NCBI GenBank assembly: GCA_023052935.1
Contig: CM041297.1
Location: 106,073,563-106,137,562 of the forward strand
DNA length: 64,000 bases
Source of the DNA: Piezodorus guildinii
Lineage: Eukaryota; Arthropoda; Insecta; Hemiptera; Pentatomidae
Direction of reading: 5' to 3'
Below the pieces are notes generated by a model, which made no database searches, was not told the origin of the DNA, and saw nothing but the letters and a program-made list of their open reading frames with translations. The translations under genes were made by a program, and so were the position numbers. Each line of letters begins with the position of its first letter. The stretch's first letter is position 1. Positions 34,026-46,460 of this stretch are shown here, in pieces.

Positions 34026-34027
<2 letters not shown>

Positions 34028-34089
<62 letters not shown>
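34028..34089. repeat. (TA)n microsatellite
   Basis: About 60 bases of TA on the left side of the palindrome at 34120. Confidence 0.95.
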
Positions 34090-34093
<4 letters not shown>

Positions 34094-34119
34094 TGATCAG
34101 TTCTCGACTGTTGATAATT

Positions 34120-34642
34120 TAAGTTTGTGTTGTTCTTAGGTTTCAGTCAATGAATAAACTATTTTATCTATGCGACGTTTCGAGAATTTATTGTTCTTAT
34201 AATCATGCCTTAACAGTGGAAAAAAACAAACAGAACATTAATATTATTATACAATAATTAATATATGATGTTATTGTTAGAGATATAAAAAAGAGTACAT
34301 TGAACAATGAATAATCATACAGTAGGTACATAAATGTTTTAAATTAGGATTTACATTAAAGATATTATTATAACATATAAAAATATATCATATTATAATA
34401 ATATCTTTAATGTAAATCCTAATTTAAAATATCTATGTACCTACTGTATGATTATTCATTGTTCAATGTACTCTTTTTTATATCTCTAACAATAACATCA
34501 TATATTAATTATTGTATAATAATATTAATGTTCTGTTTGTTTTTTTCCACTGTTAAGGCATGATTATGAGAACAATAAATTCTCGAAACGTCGCATAGAT
34601 AAAATAGTTTATTCATTGACTGAAACCTAAGAACAACACAAA

Positions 34643-34645
<3 letters not shown>
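34120..34645. mobile_element. 525-bp near-perfect palindrome, outward-facing motif, TA-flanked
   Basis: Arms 34120-34378 and 34390-34645 are mirror images apart from a few bases (for example aaatgtttt against aaaatatct). The outer parts contain tgaaacctaagaacaacac and cgaaacgtcgcatagat, with the stem GAGAA/TTCTC beside CGAAACGTCGC. The outer sequence is related to the units at 26713 and 28958 (tgaaacctaagaacag). (TA)n tracts border both sides. No ORF. Confidence 0.75.

Positions 34646-34694
<49 letters not shown>
34646..34694. repeat. (TA)n microsatellite
   Basis: About 49 bases of TA at the right side of the palindrome. Confidence 0.95.
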
Positions 34695-34695
<1 letters not shown>

Positions 34696-34932
34696 CCACT
34701 CTAAATGAAGATAAAAGTGATAGAAGAACTTATGATTACTCAAAATTATGCAACGAAAGTAATATTTGGTTACGCTACTTTCATATATCAATGATTTTTT
34801 AGTTCATGAGTGCCTTATAAGAGTATACAAGAGTATAGAACAAACAGTAATTGACAAAAATCATTAAATTGAAATAAAATTCTTGCAAAATGGAGAAATC
34901 AAATTGCATCTCCCAAAATCCCATATTATGTA

Positions 34933-35176
34933 GGGGTTACCTATAGCATGGTGGTTAGCATAACAGCCTCCTATGCCGTAATAAAATCCTTTGTTATGCC
35001 GTCCTTCAGAGGGGACGTTAAAAGGTGGTCCAGAGCCTGTGCAATGTCAGGTACTCGTTAAAGATCCCTATTCTAATAAAACCTGGATATGCAAAATTTA
35101 GGACCTCCACTGTAGCATCGACCGATTAGCCATAGCAGCATAAAAGGGCGCTAAATAAATAAACAAACAAACAAAT
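34933..35176 (+). mobile_element. SINE family 1 with the B box deleted
   Basis: A complete copy flanked by catattatgta (34922-34932 and 35177-35187). Relative to 13134-13420 about 50 bases containing the B box are missing between cctcctatgcc and taataaaatcc. The A-box region and tail are intact. Either the deletion followed insertion or a B-less RNA was mobilised. Confidence 0.8.
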
Positions 35177-35187
35177 CATATTATGTA

Positions 35188-35803
35188 TTGCCTTCTAATG
35201 TACAATAGAACGTACTGAACGTTGAGATCTAACCTTCCTATCCAAGCCATGTCCATTGCACTATTAAAATAGAGAAAACCTCTCAGAAACACCGTAAGCT
35301 ATACAAGCATTAAATATATTCAGCAAGTATTTGTTTCTTCGCCATATCAAGGACAGTATTCATATTATTGTTGAATTAGAGTCAGTGATCACTAGCGGTT
35401 GACTAATATGAGAAACACGATCAAACCTTGGCACCGAGGTCAATTGTAGACAGTGTAAACGAGTTTCGTATTTATAGCATAACTAACTTCCAGTGTATAT
35501 TTAGTAGTGAGGTTTCTTCCTTATTTGGCATTCTTTCCATACCAGTACAATTATGCGCGTGATTCCTTCTGTGTATTTATGTGGATATTTTAATATTTTA
35601 TAATAGGTATCTATGAATATGCTACTTGATGAGTAGTCGGGAAAATAGTAGGATTTTGGTTTAAAAAAATATATAGAAAAAATAAAGATTTTAAATAGTT
35701 TTATTTTATCAAAACAGTCTTCACTTATATCAATACATTTCTGCCAACGTTCTGGTAACTTTTCATTCTCTAAAAATACAGTTTTAAATCAATAGAATTG
35801 AAA
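35188..35803. other. Unassigned region
   Basis: Nothing recognised. Confidence 0.4.
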
Positions 35804-36718
35804 CGTTGATTTCCAAAAGGTACCATACTCATTTCTGAAAATTTTACTGAAAGCGGGAAGTCTCTGATTACGATACTATTAAACCAACTTATTTGATTCT
35901 TTTTGCATAAAAATTAAGAATTGTTTTTTACTATATTAATAACACTACTGCCCTATGTAACTGACGAAAGCTCAGGAAGCGAAATTGACTGTCTGGCTAA
36001 ATTCTGTTCTAAGAAGCATTATTAATTATAGAAAGAAGGACAGAATTGAATGTTCATTTTTACGAAGATGGGTGAGACAAGTCAGTATCCAAGTAAGGAA
36101 GATTAAATGGAGATGGGCAGGACATCTTGTCAGAGTTCGGGACGGCAGATGGTCATTAAAGGTGACCGAATGAATTCTATCCAATTTAAAAGACAGCAAA
36201 GAAAGAGAGTGTGTGCGCTGGAGTGACTCCTTCAAGTCCGTCGCTGGAATCAATTGGATGAGGATCGCGAGGGATAAAGAAAGGTGGAAGGTCATGGCAG
36301 ACTCCACTTCCCAGTATGTTTGGTCTCCAGGGAAGTTAGACCATCAGTCCCAACTAGGGGAGGCCTGCAGGAGGCAACATATGTTTTATGTATTATATAT
36401 ATTTGTATTATAATTAATCTAAAAATTTACTATTATTTTTTGTATTCTCTTGCAATTGATTGTTTTTTTTTAAATTTATTTATATTAATAACACTATATT
36501 AAAGTTGAAGAATGTAATTTTTTAGTATGATTTTAAACGAAACTAAATGCGTAATTAGTATCTTTAGGAGAAAATTGCATTTATTAACCGCGTTTCTTAA
36601 AGTACTTGAGAGTTGCAAAATCCAATAGAAGATTTAATAAAACTCAATGATGAGGATAAAAACAAGTCAATACATCATTTTTGTCAAAAATATCCTTTAG
36701 CACCTTTTGGAAATCAAC
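35804..36718. mobile_element. MITE family M1, copy split by a LINE
   Basis: Left end cgttgatttccaaaaggtac, right end ccttttggaaatcaact. It is inverted relative to the 15100 copy. Removal of the LINE (35948-36480 plus one target copy) leaves about 366 bp, close to the 375 bp of the intact copy. Confidence 0.75.
35948..36480 (+). pseudogene. 5'-truncated LINE, C-terminal RT tail, nested in MITE
   Basis: The frame from 35985 has FLRRWVRQ then KIKWRWAGHLVRVRDGRW and, after a stop and frameshift, DSFKSVAGINWMRIARDKER. These are the post-RT domain landmarks of endonuclease-RT-type LINEs. The 16-bp target duplication tatattaataacacta is perfect at 35932-35947 and 36481-36496. No poly(A), so the 3' end may be of the RTE kind or have lost its tail. 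Confidence 0.85.
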
Positions 36719-37566
36719 TTCTAAACTGATTACCTCCAAAAATGCGTTTTAAAAAATACCTTTGTATATTCATTTTTGTTTTTGTCACGTAAGGAGTAGA
36801 CCAGACCAGAGTTGCATATTCAAGTTACAATAGTTTCTTGTGACAAAATAGTACCTTCCGATTGACTAAGGATGACTTCATTATAACCTATTTCTATAGC
36901 ATTGCATTATTTTAGTTTTAATAATATTCAGCATTGATTGCTTCTCTAGGATTCAAGAAGCTGTAATTTATTAAACCAAATGAAGCTGTTTTGTAGAGGA
37001 ATATTGTAAAGCAAGCTCAGAATCCTGTATTAGTTTCGGGACAAACAAATAGTATATCTGGATGTGGACAAAAACAATTTTGAATTAGGTGAATAATTTA
37101 ATAAAAGAAGACTTCACCTTGCCGATGTCAACCTGCGAATGTTTTCATTCCGAGTTCGAACGTGTTTAATGCAACATCACAACAGATCCAGACCTCGAAT
37201 ACACTCCACCCCACGGAATAGTCAAGTGTGGCCGACCTGTGGGTCACGCCGGCGTGAACGTGTTAATTAACACAAATACTTAAAGTAAGGTTTTATGTTT
37301 TAACATCCAGTTTATTCTCAATAAAATAAAAAAATACAATAGTTACTTTCTAGCATCTCATATAAATGGCCAAATAATTTCAAAAGGATAACAAATGCCA
37401 AAAATATGGTATTTATTTTATCTATTAACAATTTCAATGGCTTCTGGGCCAATGCGGGGAAATAAAATAAAAAAGGTATGACAAAAATAATTAATGCATG
37501 AACGTTGACTACATTTTATAAACCGATCAAAATTCGACCTATAAAGTATCATATCTCTTTATAAAA
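36719..37566. other. Unassigned region
   Basis: 37100-37270 is less AT-rich and has two perfect palindromes next to each other (cacgccggcgtg and gtgttaattaacac), without further support for an element. Confidence 0.35.
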
Positions 37567-38372
37567 TAACTAGCTGTTGCTCGCGAATTGGTCTGCGTCA
37601 ATTTCCGTTATTATGATCGCTATTAAAAGAATATATTGGGTTGTCCGGAAAGTTGTAGAGATATTAAGGCAAAATTAAAATTGATGAACAGCTTAAAATT
37701 TATTCATTTAATCTACAAAATAGTTATCACCGTTAGCGATTGCCCTTTTCCAATGGCTTGCAAGGTCCATTATCCCTTTTTTTCTAACTATCACTGTCCT
37801 TACTCCTGAAGAACTATAAAAAGACCGTTTTGACGTCATCTTCTAAGGTTTAGATTTCCCTAGTTGAAAATTTTCGAGAGAACGGAAAATATAAAAATCC
37901 GAAGGAGCAATGTCAGGAGAGTACGGCGGGTGAGGTAATGACAACCCAATATTTTAAAGTACTTCTGCGTAAATGATATTTTTGGTTTTATTTTATTGTG
38001 GCAGAATATGTAAATGATTTTCTCCGCAACCCGTTCTTGACGTAAATCGATTCCTACGTGTTTAAATATTTCCCATGTGATTTATTAATTGTTTCGGCAA
38101 AAGATAACTTAACGGGAAATTGAATTATTTTAAAATTAAAAGGTAAATCATTTGGAATCATTGGGATGCGAGGTTAATTTCTCTCGTTTTTTCCTAAATT
38201 TTCAACTGATTCTTCGCTCCTATTGGTTGCGTGATGTTATATAGCCTATAACCTTCCTCGATAAATGGACTATCCAACGCAAACATTTTTCAATTTGAAC
38301 CAGTAGTTTCTGAGATTAGCGCGTTCAAACAAACAAACAATCTCCAGCTTTATAATATTAGTATAGATTAGA
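37567..38372 (+). mobile_element. Widespread arthropod retroposon, split by mariner
   Basis: The left part reads taactagctgttgctcgcga and gtctgcgtcaatttcc. The right part has cagtagtttctgagattagc, gcgttcaaacaaacaaac and ends ctttataatattagtata. From memory this pair of ends is typical of a retroposon family common in insects; I cannot verify its name. A mariner remnant interrupts it near 37634-38040. Confidence 0.6.
37634..38040 (-). pseudogene. Mariner element remnant, transposase C-terminal half
   Basis: The plus-strand left end has the mariner-type terminal sequence gggttgtccggaaagt right after a TA. On the minus strand the frame reads HPPYSPDIAPSDFYIFRSL, which contains the third catalytic Asp of the DDD triad and the family signature YSPDLAPsDyhlF. 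This is followed by KRSFYSSS and ending residues. Stops interrupt it and the N-terminal half and other inverted repeat are missing, so the right boundary is approximate. Confidence 0.8.
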
Positions 38373-39904
38373 ATAATATAAATTATTTTAAACTTCTTGA
38401 TGAAAATTAATAATATTTATTTAATATAGTTTTTAAACATTACAAAAAACTTAGATTTTTTTTTTAATGATTTAAAACAAGATGAATCTGTGAAAGAATC
38501 TGGGATAAAAGAATTAACAGGATTAAACCAATAAGGGAATGATTAGATACTGGCTGAATGTATTCAAATTTATTCCTAAAATTATCTTCAAAAATGATTG
38601 GTTGGAGATTAATGACGTCGATAATAATATTCTTGCCAATTATTTTTAAAATCCGTTTTTAGAATAATCACCATAGCGCATTGTTAGGAAAGCGACCAAA
38701 GGGTGGTGAACGAACGCGTTATACTTAATTTTGTATAACAGCATTATCTGTTGTATCTAGAATTAATATTGTATAATAGGTATAATTTAGTAATAATAAT
38801 GCATCGGTGTATTTATATGAGTAATATTTATTTTCCGTCAGTAAATAAATATACCAACTGATAGTTTTTGTCCCGCATGTCTCGCCCATTTATGAAGAAA
38901 TGAGAAAAATTTAGTTGTATTGAAAATTTAAAAAAATAAAATAAAATAGAAATGTAATAACTTTAAAAAAAACAACGTAAAATAAAACTATGGTTTATTG
39001 TTTTTGTTTTTTTATGTTTAAGTATATAAATCTTCTAAAATAATAAGCAATCAATTCGCCCCTAAGATAGAGGCTTTTGTCAATACATTTATAGCTTATT
39101 ATTATTAAATTTAAAAATCTCTATAAGACTTGTGAATGGAGAAGATCTGTTCGATATGATTAAGTAATTAATCATGCACTTAATGCATATGCATCACTTC
39201 TTTTCACTGAAGCCATATATGACTGAACTAACTTTCACCGCTTATATGTTTTTCTGCAATTAAAGTTATTTTTAGATATTGCAATGAGGGGAAAACTCAA
39301 GCTATTAAGGAAGAGACCAAAGTATGCGTTCTTGGCTGCCAACTTCTTAATGACTCATTCAGCAGTAATGTTGGTAATACCGATTCTATAATTATAGTAC
39401 TATAAAACACATCATAAATCTAATGTAGTGTGACTGTTAAATTTAGGGATAGTTATTTATGAAAGTTAATAACAAAGATCAACTTTGTATATAAAGATAT
39501 TTAAATCTAAATAAATTCACACTTCTTTTATATTTTCAAACCATTTTTTTTTTCAGTGTTTCTACTTATTATTAAATTAATATTAAAATAAGTAGTACTT
39601 TTGCCTTTAATGTGGACTCCCTTAACAATATAAATTTAAACTTTGATAATAAAAAATATTTTACATTTATATTTGTATTATTTTATTACTTTAGTAATAA
39701 AAATATTTTCAATGTGATTAAAATAGAGGAAACGAGAAAGTAAGGGAGCTTATATTCACATAATTATTTATTTTAATCATTAATATTCATTGAAAAAATA
39801 CAGGCAAACGTTATTATTACAATTTTTTTTTTGGAAAACATAAAAAAAGTAAGTTGTAATCTTGTCAAGTTTTGTCAAGATATACAAACATATGTTCTTT
39901 GTCA
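38373..39904. other. AT-rich spacer
   Basis: Low-complexity AT; no supported feature. Confidence 0.45.
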
Positions 39905-39950
39905 ATATTCTTCGACGTTTCGGGGCTTTGCCCCGATTATTAAGACTTTT
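39905..39950 (-). mobile_element. Single Penelope-like terminal motif
   Basis: Minus strand: cttaataatcggggc, loop, gccccgaaacgtcg. Stem GGGGC/GCCCC beside CGAAACGTCG. No mirrored partner nearby. Confidence 0.45.
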
Positions 39951-40444
39951 TTGTTCATTATTTATTGATATAATTATTTATTTTATTATCATTAATTTTT
40001 TTTTAGCTAACAGCTACCTTCACTTCTAAATGTCGACTATTGTCTCACTGTTTTTTGTACTACTTCAATATCGTTGAATATTAAAAACAAATGTCTTTCA
40101 CCACCCAATAAAAGCTTATTAAATACTTGATAATTTACTTCGTAACCATTACCCCTACAGGAGGTATTACAAAAAAAAAAAAATTAATTTTGCTGAATAC
40201 GAGATATCTCAATTTTCTAGCATTATTATGGAAACGGCTCATTCCAACCCACATGTGAATGGCAGACTGGCGTCGTTTCATTCGTATTATGAAATAGAAA
40301 GGAAAATCGTGGCAAAATGAGTCAGAAATTTGTCTTTTTGAATGGCCGCCATTTTGTAATCCATCCGATTTCAGTTGGCAGACGTGCTTCACCATGATAG
40401 ATGCTTTGCATAAAACACACTCAAAATTATGGTAAAAGAGGTTG

Positions 40445-40446
<2 letters not shown>
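39951..40446. other. Unassigned region with a trace of the 61-kb foldback
   Basis: 40340-40390 (aatggccgccattttgtaat, ttggcagacgtgc) resembles the outer arm of the foldback at 61010-62212. Otherwise nothing is recognised. The 129-codon minus ORF is an artefact of the T-run translated as lysine. Confidence 0.4.

Positions 40447-40500
<54 letters not shown>
40447..40500. repeat. 54-base T homopolymer
   Basis: An uninterrupted T-run of 54. It could be the poly(A) of a minus-strand retroposon to its right, but no retroposon body could be assigned directly next to it. Confidence 0.9.
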
Positions 40501-40503
<3 letters not shown>

Positions 40504-40550
40504 ACAGACTATTACAATCTTCAAAAAGATACTAGGAATGGTACAAAAAG

Positions 40551-40752
40551 CGAAAGGAGGTGATTAGGCCTAGATAACGTTCAGCCGCCAGGTTTTTTCC
40601 TCAGTTTTGGAAACCCACTTTATAGAGGCTGGTTATTCCCAGGAGAGTCTCCTTGCCACAGGGTCATCTCAAGGCTGAAATAAAAAAATAATTCTGAGGC
40701 CCGAAGAACTATATATTAGTGCTTTATCCACTAGAACTCGGAACTGGCCCTA
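40551..40752 (-). mobile_element. SINE family 2, decayed copy
   Basis: Minus strand; ttcagccgccaggttttttc, gaggctggttattcccag and tttatccactagaactcgg (A-box complement) are recognisable. B box lost. Confidence 0.65.
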
Positions 40753-41440
40753 ACCACTTTTTAAAAATTGTCTTTAACTTTGCTGCTATTGTTTTTTAAA
40801 TATAAATATTATAGATAAAACACTGTAGGAATTGAGTATTAATAAATAATTGAGAGTTAAAAAATTCAGAATAGAAGCGTTCAAGTCTTTGAAGTTCTAG
40901 AAACTAAACAAAAGACATTTAGCTTACATTTTTTTTTTTTTTTTATAACATTATTATCAAACCAAGATTTTATTTTATTCTTTAATTCATAATTTAGCAG
41001 CGAGTTCATTGTCTTTAAATATTTAAAATATGTAATTTACTAAAAAAAAAGAAAAAAAAAAAAAAAGAGCAAGAACGTGTTAACGACGACACTTACACAA
41101 TTTGGCAAGTGCCGCCGATTCGAGTCCTTGAGGGAACAACACAAGAGCAATAATTGAATGAATGAGTGACCCAGTTAGTGGTGGGGGGAGTCAGTGTGTG
41201 CTCAGTGCTTTAGTGCGTCGGTCTGTTCGAAACCTATCTCCATTTCTATACGAACTGTAAGTACACCCATATCAAAAGTTTTATCTAAGTCTAAATTAAA
41301 AATAAACACAGTAGTCTCAGTAGGTTCATGGCTTCTTAGCTTACCACTCAAAAAGAAATATTGTGATATTATACAGAAAAAAATTACGAAAATGGAGATC
41401 AAGAAAAAGTTTGAGTCAAAGAACAAAATATATAGAAACC
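40753..41440. other. Unassigned region
   Basis: 41070-41270 is less AT-rich and has the look of a UTR or exon-like segment (gaactgtaagt at its end would fit a splice donor), but nothing is recognised and the evidence is too thin for a gene call. Confidence 0.25.
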
Positions 41441-41443
41441 ATA

Positions 41444-41455
41444 ATATATAATATA

Positions 41456-41500
<45 letters not shown>

Positions 41501-41759
41501 ATATATAATCAGTTTAATTTTCAAAACAAGTAACTTAGCTTGGTACATGATATAATTCGACTCAGCTAACAAGCAAAAATCAGTTAATTTGAGAAAAGAG
41601 AGAAAAAAAAAAGAAAGATTATTCTAAGAATCAAATATAATATACTGACAAAAATCATATTTACGTATATTTAATAAGGAACTAAATGGTACATTTATCA
41701 ATATATTTTAATTTAAATTACAATTTAATTTAAAATGAACAACCGTATAAGTTGTTATA

Positions 41760-41847
<88 letters not shown>

Positions 41848-41862
41848 ATATATATATATTAT
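41444..41862. repeat. Clustered (TA)n tracts
   Basis: TA tracts at about 41444-41508 and 41763-41862 with ataatata interruptions. The DNA between them (41509-41762) has no recognised content. Confidence 0.9.
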
Positions 41863-44295
41863 ACATAAATTATATACATACATTTATTACATACACATAT
41901 ACATATACTATGATAAAAAGTTTGAAATAAGCACTATCTATATAAATAAATCTATCTTATAAATATCTAAGTCACTTAATTTTTGCTTTGTTTAAAAGGT
42001 TTTTCAATTTAATATTTTTATTATTTATATCCAAAAGTGAATTTCTTCTTATATTACGTTTTACTTCAGTGTGTTATTTTACCCCTCTGCTAAATTACCT
42101 GTAAGAACTAGGAAAAATAAATAAACTATAATAATAACGATAATTAACATTATTGGATATGGAAAATGTTTGTATAAATTATTCATAATTAATTCAAGAT
42201 ATTTCTAAATATATATAAAAATATAAGCAAACCACAAATTCGTTTTTATTAAATCCTTGACAATTCGCAAAAAAAGTAAAATTCTAGCTGCTGTTTTTGA
42301 TTTGTAAAAAATTCAATTCTTCAAATTTAACGATAAAACAGTTCAAATTTAACGAATAACATTCAGATCTGTAAGTATAAAATATATTCAAATAAAATAT
42401 CAGGTGTAAGCGTATATATTTCTTTTTTACTTTATATGATGTTTTTTTAATTAATGTACTTTAATCGTACTCAGTTTATAAATCTTGTTTAATTAAAATT
42501 CAGGTTATAAGATTAATTAAAAATAAAGCAATTTGACATAAATAAAAAACTAAAGAACAATAATAAAAATTATATTGATAATAATAATTAAAATAAATGA
42601 GGTTATTATTCCAATAACCCACTTCTACGGCATTTAAATGGCTTTGAAAATTACCACATATTGAACCCAATAACGCAGATAAAATCACACTTCAAAGTTA
42701 ATATTAGAAAATTAACACATTTTAACTCCATTTGATCTCTAAACCGGTATCGTAATTTCAATTAGTGACTAATTTTATTTTTCTAATCGCATACTTTCCG
42801 AAGGAATACAGAAAAAATTAATTAATCGAATAATTACTGTGGCATTTATGTGACAATTATTTATGCTATTGAATAATATATTTTTCGTTGTGATATATTG
42901 TTCAATCACCGAGAAAATTATAATTTTTTTATAAAAGCTTCCCTCTTCAAAGAAAAAAAATGGTAAAGTTTGTATTGAATTTTAAAAAATAAAAGATTAA
43001 TAAAAAAATTAAAAATTCTTCATCTATTGACATATTAGATATGAGAAATAAAGTGTGGTCATAAGTAAGTAGTAAAAGTTATAAACTGTGTGTTATAGTA
43101 TTCATCACGGCGGAAAATAAGGCTGTCAAACTTTTTTAATATACGCTGCGTGAACCATTTTCTGTCCTGTATTCAGATCACTTGCAGGAGTGTGGAAAGA
43201 AGAGATTGGTACAAAAGTTTGAGCTTAGCTTCGTAACCCGGTGACACAGCAACGAGAGCTAACCGAGAATATTTTCATTTTATTATTTTAATTATTTAAA
43301 TTATATCTATTCAAGCGAAAATGGAATTTCTCTGGCGCACATATATTACTAAGCATATATGTAGTAATAATTTTGTTATGGAACTAACTTAAAGAGTGTC
43401 AAAATATTTGTGCATTAAATAATACATCTCTCGATATAAATTAATATATATTATTAAAACAAGTGATTTGAGTTTCTCGTTGAAATTTAACGGTCTTATT
43501 ATTGAATTTAAAAGTATTAAAATTTACAAATAGCTACTTTTAATTTAAATTATTTTCTATTTTAGTAAGCTAAGAAATTATTTTTGAACTGATTTTTAAA
43601 ATATGAGACTAAAACAATATTTTGTTAGTATGATTGGGTAGATCAAATCGTTTTGTATTGATTATTTAGAAAAAAAATAAAATCAAATTTCATAGCAAAT
43701 GGCTTGGGAAAAATTGTGATTTCATGTGTAAACCTGAATAACGTCGAGTATTATTTCATAAAAATAAGAGATTTCATGTTATTATGAAATAACAGAGAAA
43801 CAATTTGAACTCTCTGACTTAACGTCTTGTAGTTGTGGAGGTGTCAGAAATTGTTAAAATTCACGAATAACCATATAATGAGAGAGAACCCTAAAATTTA
43901 CATACCAACCCTGTCCTAATTCAACGACAATTTGAAATCTGTAATTAAAAATCTTCAAAAACCTGAGGTAATGAACAATATTAACTGATGTATTTTTAGA
44001 AAATCACTGAAATTTGATAGCTAAGTGAAAGTTGAATTACGTAAGATATATTTATGATATAATTTTTGTAAAGTTAAAAATAAATAATTTATTTTTATTT
44101 TTACAATATTAGACCCTGGTAACTAACTTTTAAAAATACAGATACATTTTTTTAAAAAATCCATGAAAACGATTGAAAACAAAGGAATGTGGATTAGAAG
44201 AGATTAACGATATGGATATATGTTTTAAAATGAGGCTTTTTCCCTAAAAAATAAAAGAAAACATACGGTCTTACCTTTTTTTTTTTTTTTTTTTA
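41863..44295. other. Long AT-rich spacer
   Basis: The longest stretch without a recognised element. A patch at 43130-43260 is less biased. No coding or RNA gene is seen. Confidence 0.4.
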
Positions 44296-44577
44296 ACCAG
44301 TTTCTTTATTCATTTAACGTCACTTTATTATCTGTGACTGAACGATCCTATAGTGAGAGTCCTAAAGTTTGGCTATTAAGGTTTAATTAGGATTAGTATC
44401 TTGCACGGGAACGTGACAGAGCACAGGCTCGGGACCGACTTAATGCGTCCCCTCAGAAGGCGGCTTACTTAAGAAAATTTTTTACTTTCATTATAAAATC
44501 CTAGGACTATCTGCCAGGTCTGAACCCGCAATCATTGGCATAAAAGGCTGTTATGTCAGCCACTACACCGCAGGCGT
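44296..44577 (-). mobile_element. SINE family 1, full-length but diverged
   Basis: Minus strand with tail (tttctttattcatttaacg), body (gcacaggctcgggaccgac) and head (ctgccaggtctgaacccgc for the B box, gccactacaccgcagg for the A box). Confidence 0.75.
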
Positions 44578-45089
44578 ATAAATTCAAATGGTCGCAAGTG
44601 AAACATCAGCGATAGGTCCATAGTATATGATTTATTAATATTTAAATTTATTCCATCAGAAGTTTTCTTCTTAACAGTTGAATGAAATTGTTGATGTAGA
44701 AAATTCTTCATATAAATTATTAAATTTTGAATCCCACCCCTTGCTTTTTTCTTTGTCGTTTTTCGTTCTAAAATCATATCGATAAAAAGGCTCAGAAAAA
44801 AGAAGTTCATGCTTCACTGTACAGCATTGGATTACAAGTGAAAATATATTCAATGATGCAAATAATTATCGTTTTGTTATTTTATTTTTTTGTATTTTTG
44901 ATTATTCTTTGAATTTATAATTATCAGCCAGATTCAAGGGAAATAAGTAATAATGATAAACATACACATTTCTTTCTTAAAAAATAGAAAACTAATATGT
45001 CAAATTAAATGTTAACTATTATAAATGAAAAGAAAGATTATTATAAATATATTTTTTTTTAGAGCTTATGTAAATGTAAATTTATAAAA
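44578..45089. other. AT-rich spacer
   Basis: Nothing recognised; overlapping minus ORFs at 44556-44853 are AT-rich chance frames. Confidence 0.4.
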
Positions 45090-45720
45090 CAGCTCTTATA
45101 CTTTATACAATGCATTTTGCACCTTTTTTACGATTTTCTCAAAAACAGCTATAAAGATTTTGATTTAACTCAATATATCTATGTAAAATTTGATGGGCTT
45201 TAATATGATGTAAGTTTCATTCTGATTGAAATAGCCTGACAGTGCTTAAATGTCAATATTTTAAAATTTCTTCTTCTAAAGTACCTTTAATTTTATAGAT
45301 TCAGAAAAATGACCCATATAATATTATTAGAGTTGATAAAATAAGAATAAGAATTAAATATGTAATGAGCTTTAATGGGGAGCCCGTGGCTGAGTGGCTA
45401 GCGCGCTAGTCTCTCATGCTAGAGGTTGTGAGTTCGAATCCCAGTCCCGGCGGGGCTTTTATAAGGATGTAAAAAAAAAATGGGGATTCACTCATAGCCT
45501 CTCCTCCGGGTATGTGAGACCCGTCAGCCAAATGGTGGCCACTCACAAAATTAGTCGTAGAGAGTGATGACCCTACACTACATTTGCATTTGCTTACAAT
45601 TGCATCGTGGAACGTGAGTGTAAACTCGCAAGAGTTTACATCGCGAGGCCCAGGGCCTACTCGGCCTGTCGCGCCACTGAAAGAATGAGCTTTATTAATA
45701 TCAATTAGGTTTTATTCTGG
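45090..45720 (-). mobile_element. HINE-like element, internal fragment split by a SINE (copy 10)
   Basis: atgcattttgcacctttttt, atgggctttaatatgatgt and aaagtacctttaatttta are in family order. A family-3 SINE interrupts it at 45377-45683. Both ends are missing. Confidence 0.65.
45377..45683 (+). mobile_element. tRNA-derived SINE, family 3 (best copy)
   Basis: Head with A box tggctgagtgg (45386-45396) and B box agttcgaatcc (45430-45440). The body includes catagcctctcctccgggta and tcgtagagagtgatgaccc, and the 3' end is ggcctgtcgcgccactgaaa. Target duplication aatgagctttaat at 45364-45376, matched by aatgagctttatt after the insert. A tRNA finder might call the head as a tRNA. Confidence 0.85.
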
Positions 45721-45792
45721 TTGAAATAATTGCAAGACGATTTTTTTTTTTTTTTAATGATGTATATTATTTTCTTAAGCTTTAATAATAAT

Positions 45793-46460
45793 TCTGGTGC
45801 GGGCAACGACTTTCTCAAACCAACGTTTTTAACATCGAATAAAGACTTTTTAAATGCAGTTAGAGATAAAAATAATTGAAACTATTTAAGAATTAATTAA
45901 ATTGATTTTCTATAAAAACACGTGTTTTATTAAATAATCGATTATATAATTATCTAAAATAATAAATTAGTTTTATCAGCTTTTCATTACCCCGTATTAA
46001 CTTTTACAAGCTTGTGTATAAGGTAATATCTTTTCTAAAATCTTTAGCTTTCCACCGGCATATTATACATGTAGGCATATTATACATACTGTTCTTAAAT
46101 TTAAAAACAATAAATTGCATAAAAAAATATTTTTGCTCATTTCTCCTTTAGTAGGATATCATATTCGTTCAAATTATAAATTTATTCGTTTTTTATATGT
46201 GCTAAAAATATGATATGGTTATTTTGACAGAATCTGCAAAATTAAAGGTAGTTTAGAAGAAGAAAATTTAAAATATCGACATTTACGCTCTGTCAGACTA
46301 TTTCGATCAGAATGAAACCTACATCAAGTCCATTAAGTTTTACGATGTTAATATTGCGAGTTTAACCAAAATCGTTAGAGCTGTTTTTGATAAAATCATA
46401 AAAAGGTGCAAAATGCATTTTATAAACTGGTCAGCTGATTTTGATAAAAAAAACATCTAG
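45793..46460 (+). mobile_element. HINE-like element, 5' two thirds (copy 11)
   Basis: Begins tctggtgcgggcaacgactt and continues with the family landmarks up to ttgataaaatcataaaaagg and gctgattttgataaaa, then stops. The 3' hairpin end is missing. Confidence 0.75.

Noticed and set aside
40135..40524. 129-codon minus ORF with a lysine run
   Set aside because: The lysines come from the 54-T homopolymer; the rest lies over a foldback trace.
41194..41451. 85-codon ORF as a gene
   Set aside because: No motif, ends in a TA tract, and the opposite strand is equally open; the possible splice donor alone is too weak.
45377..45450. A tRNA gene
   Set aside because: Same reason: it is the head of SINE family 3, with a body, a second copy at 30682 and a target duplication.
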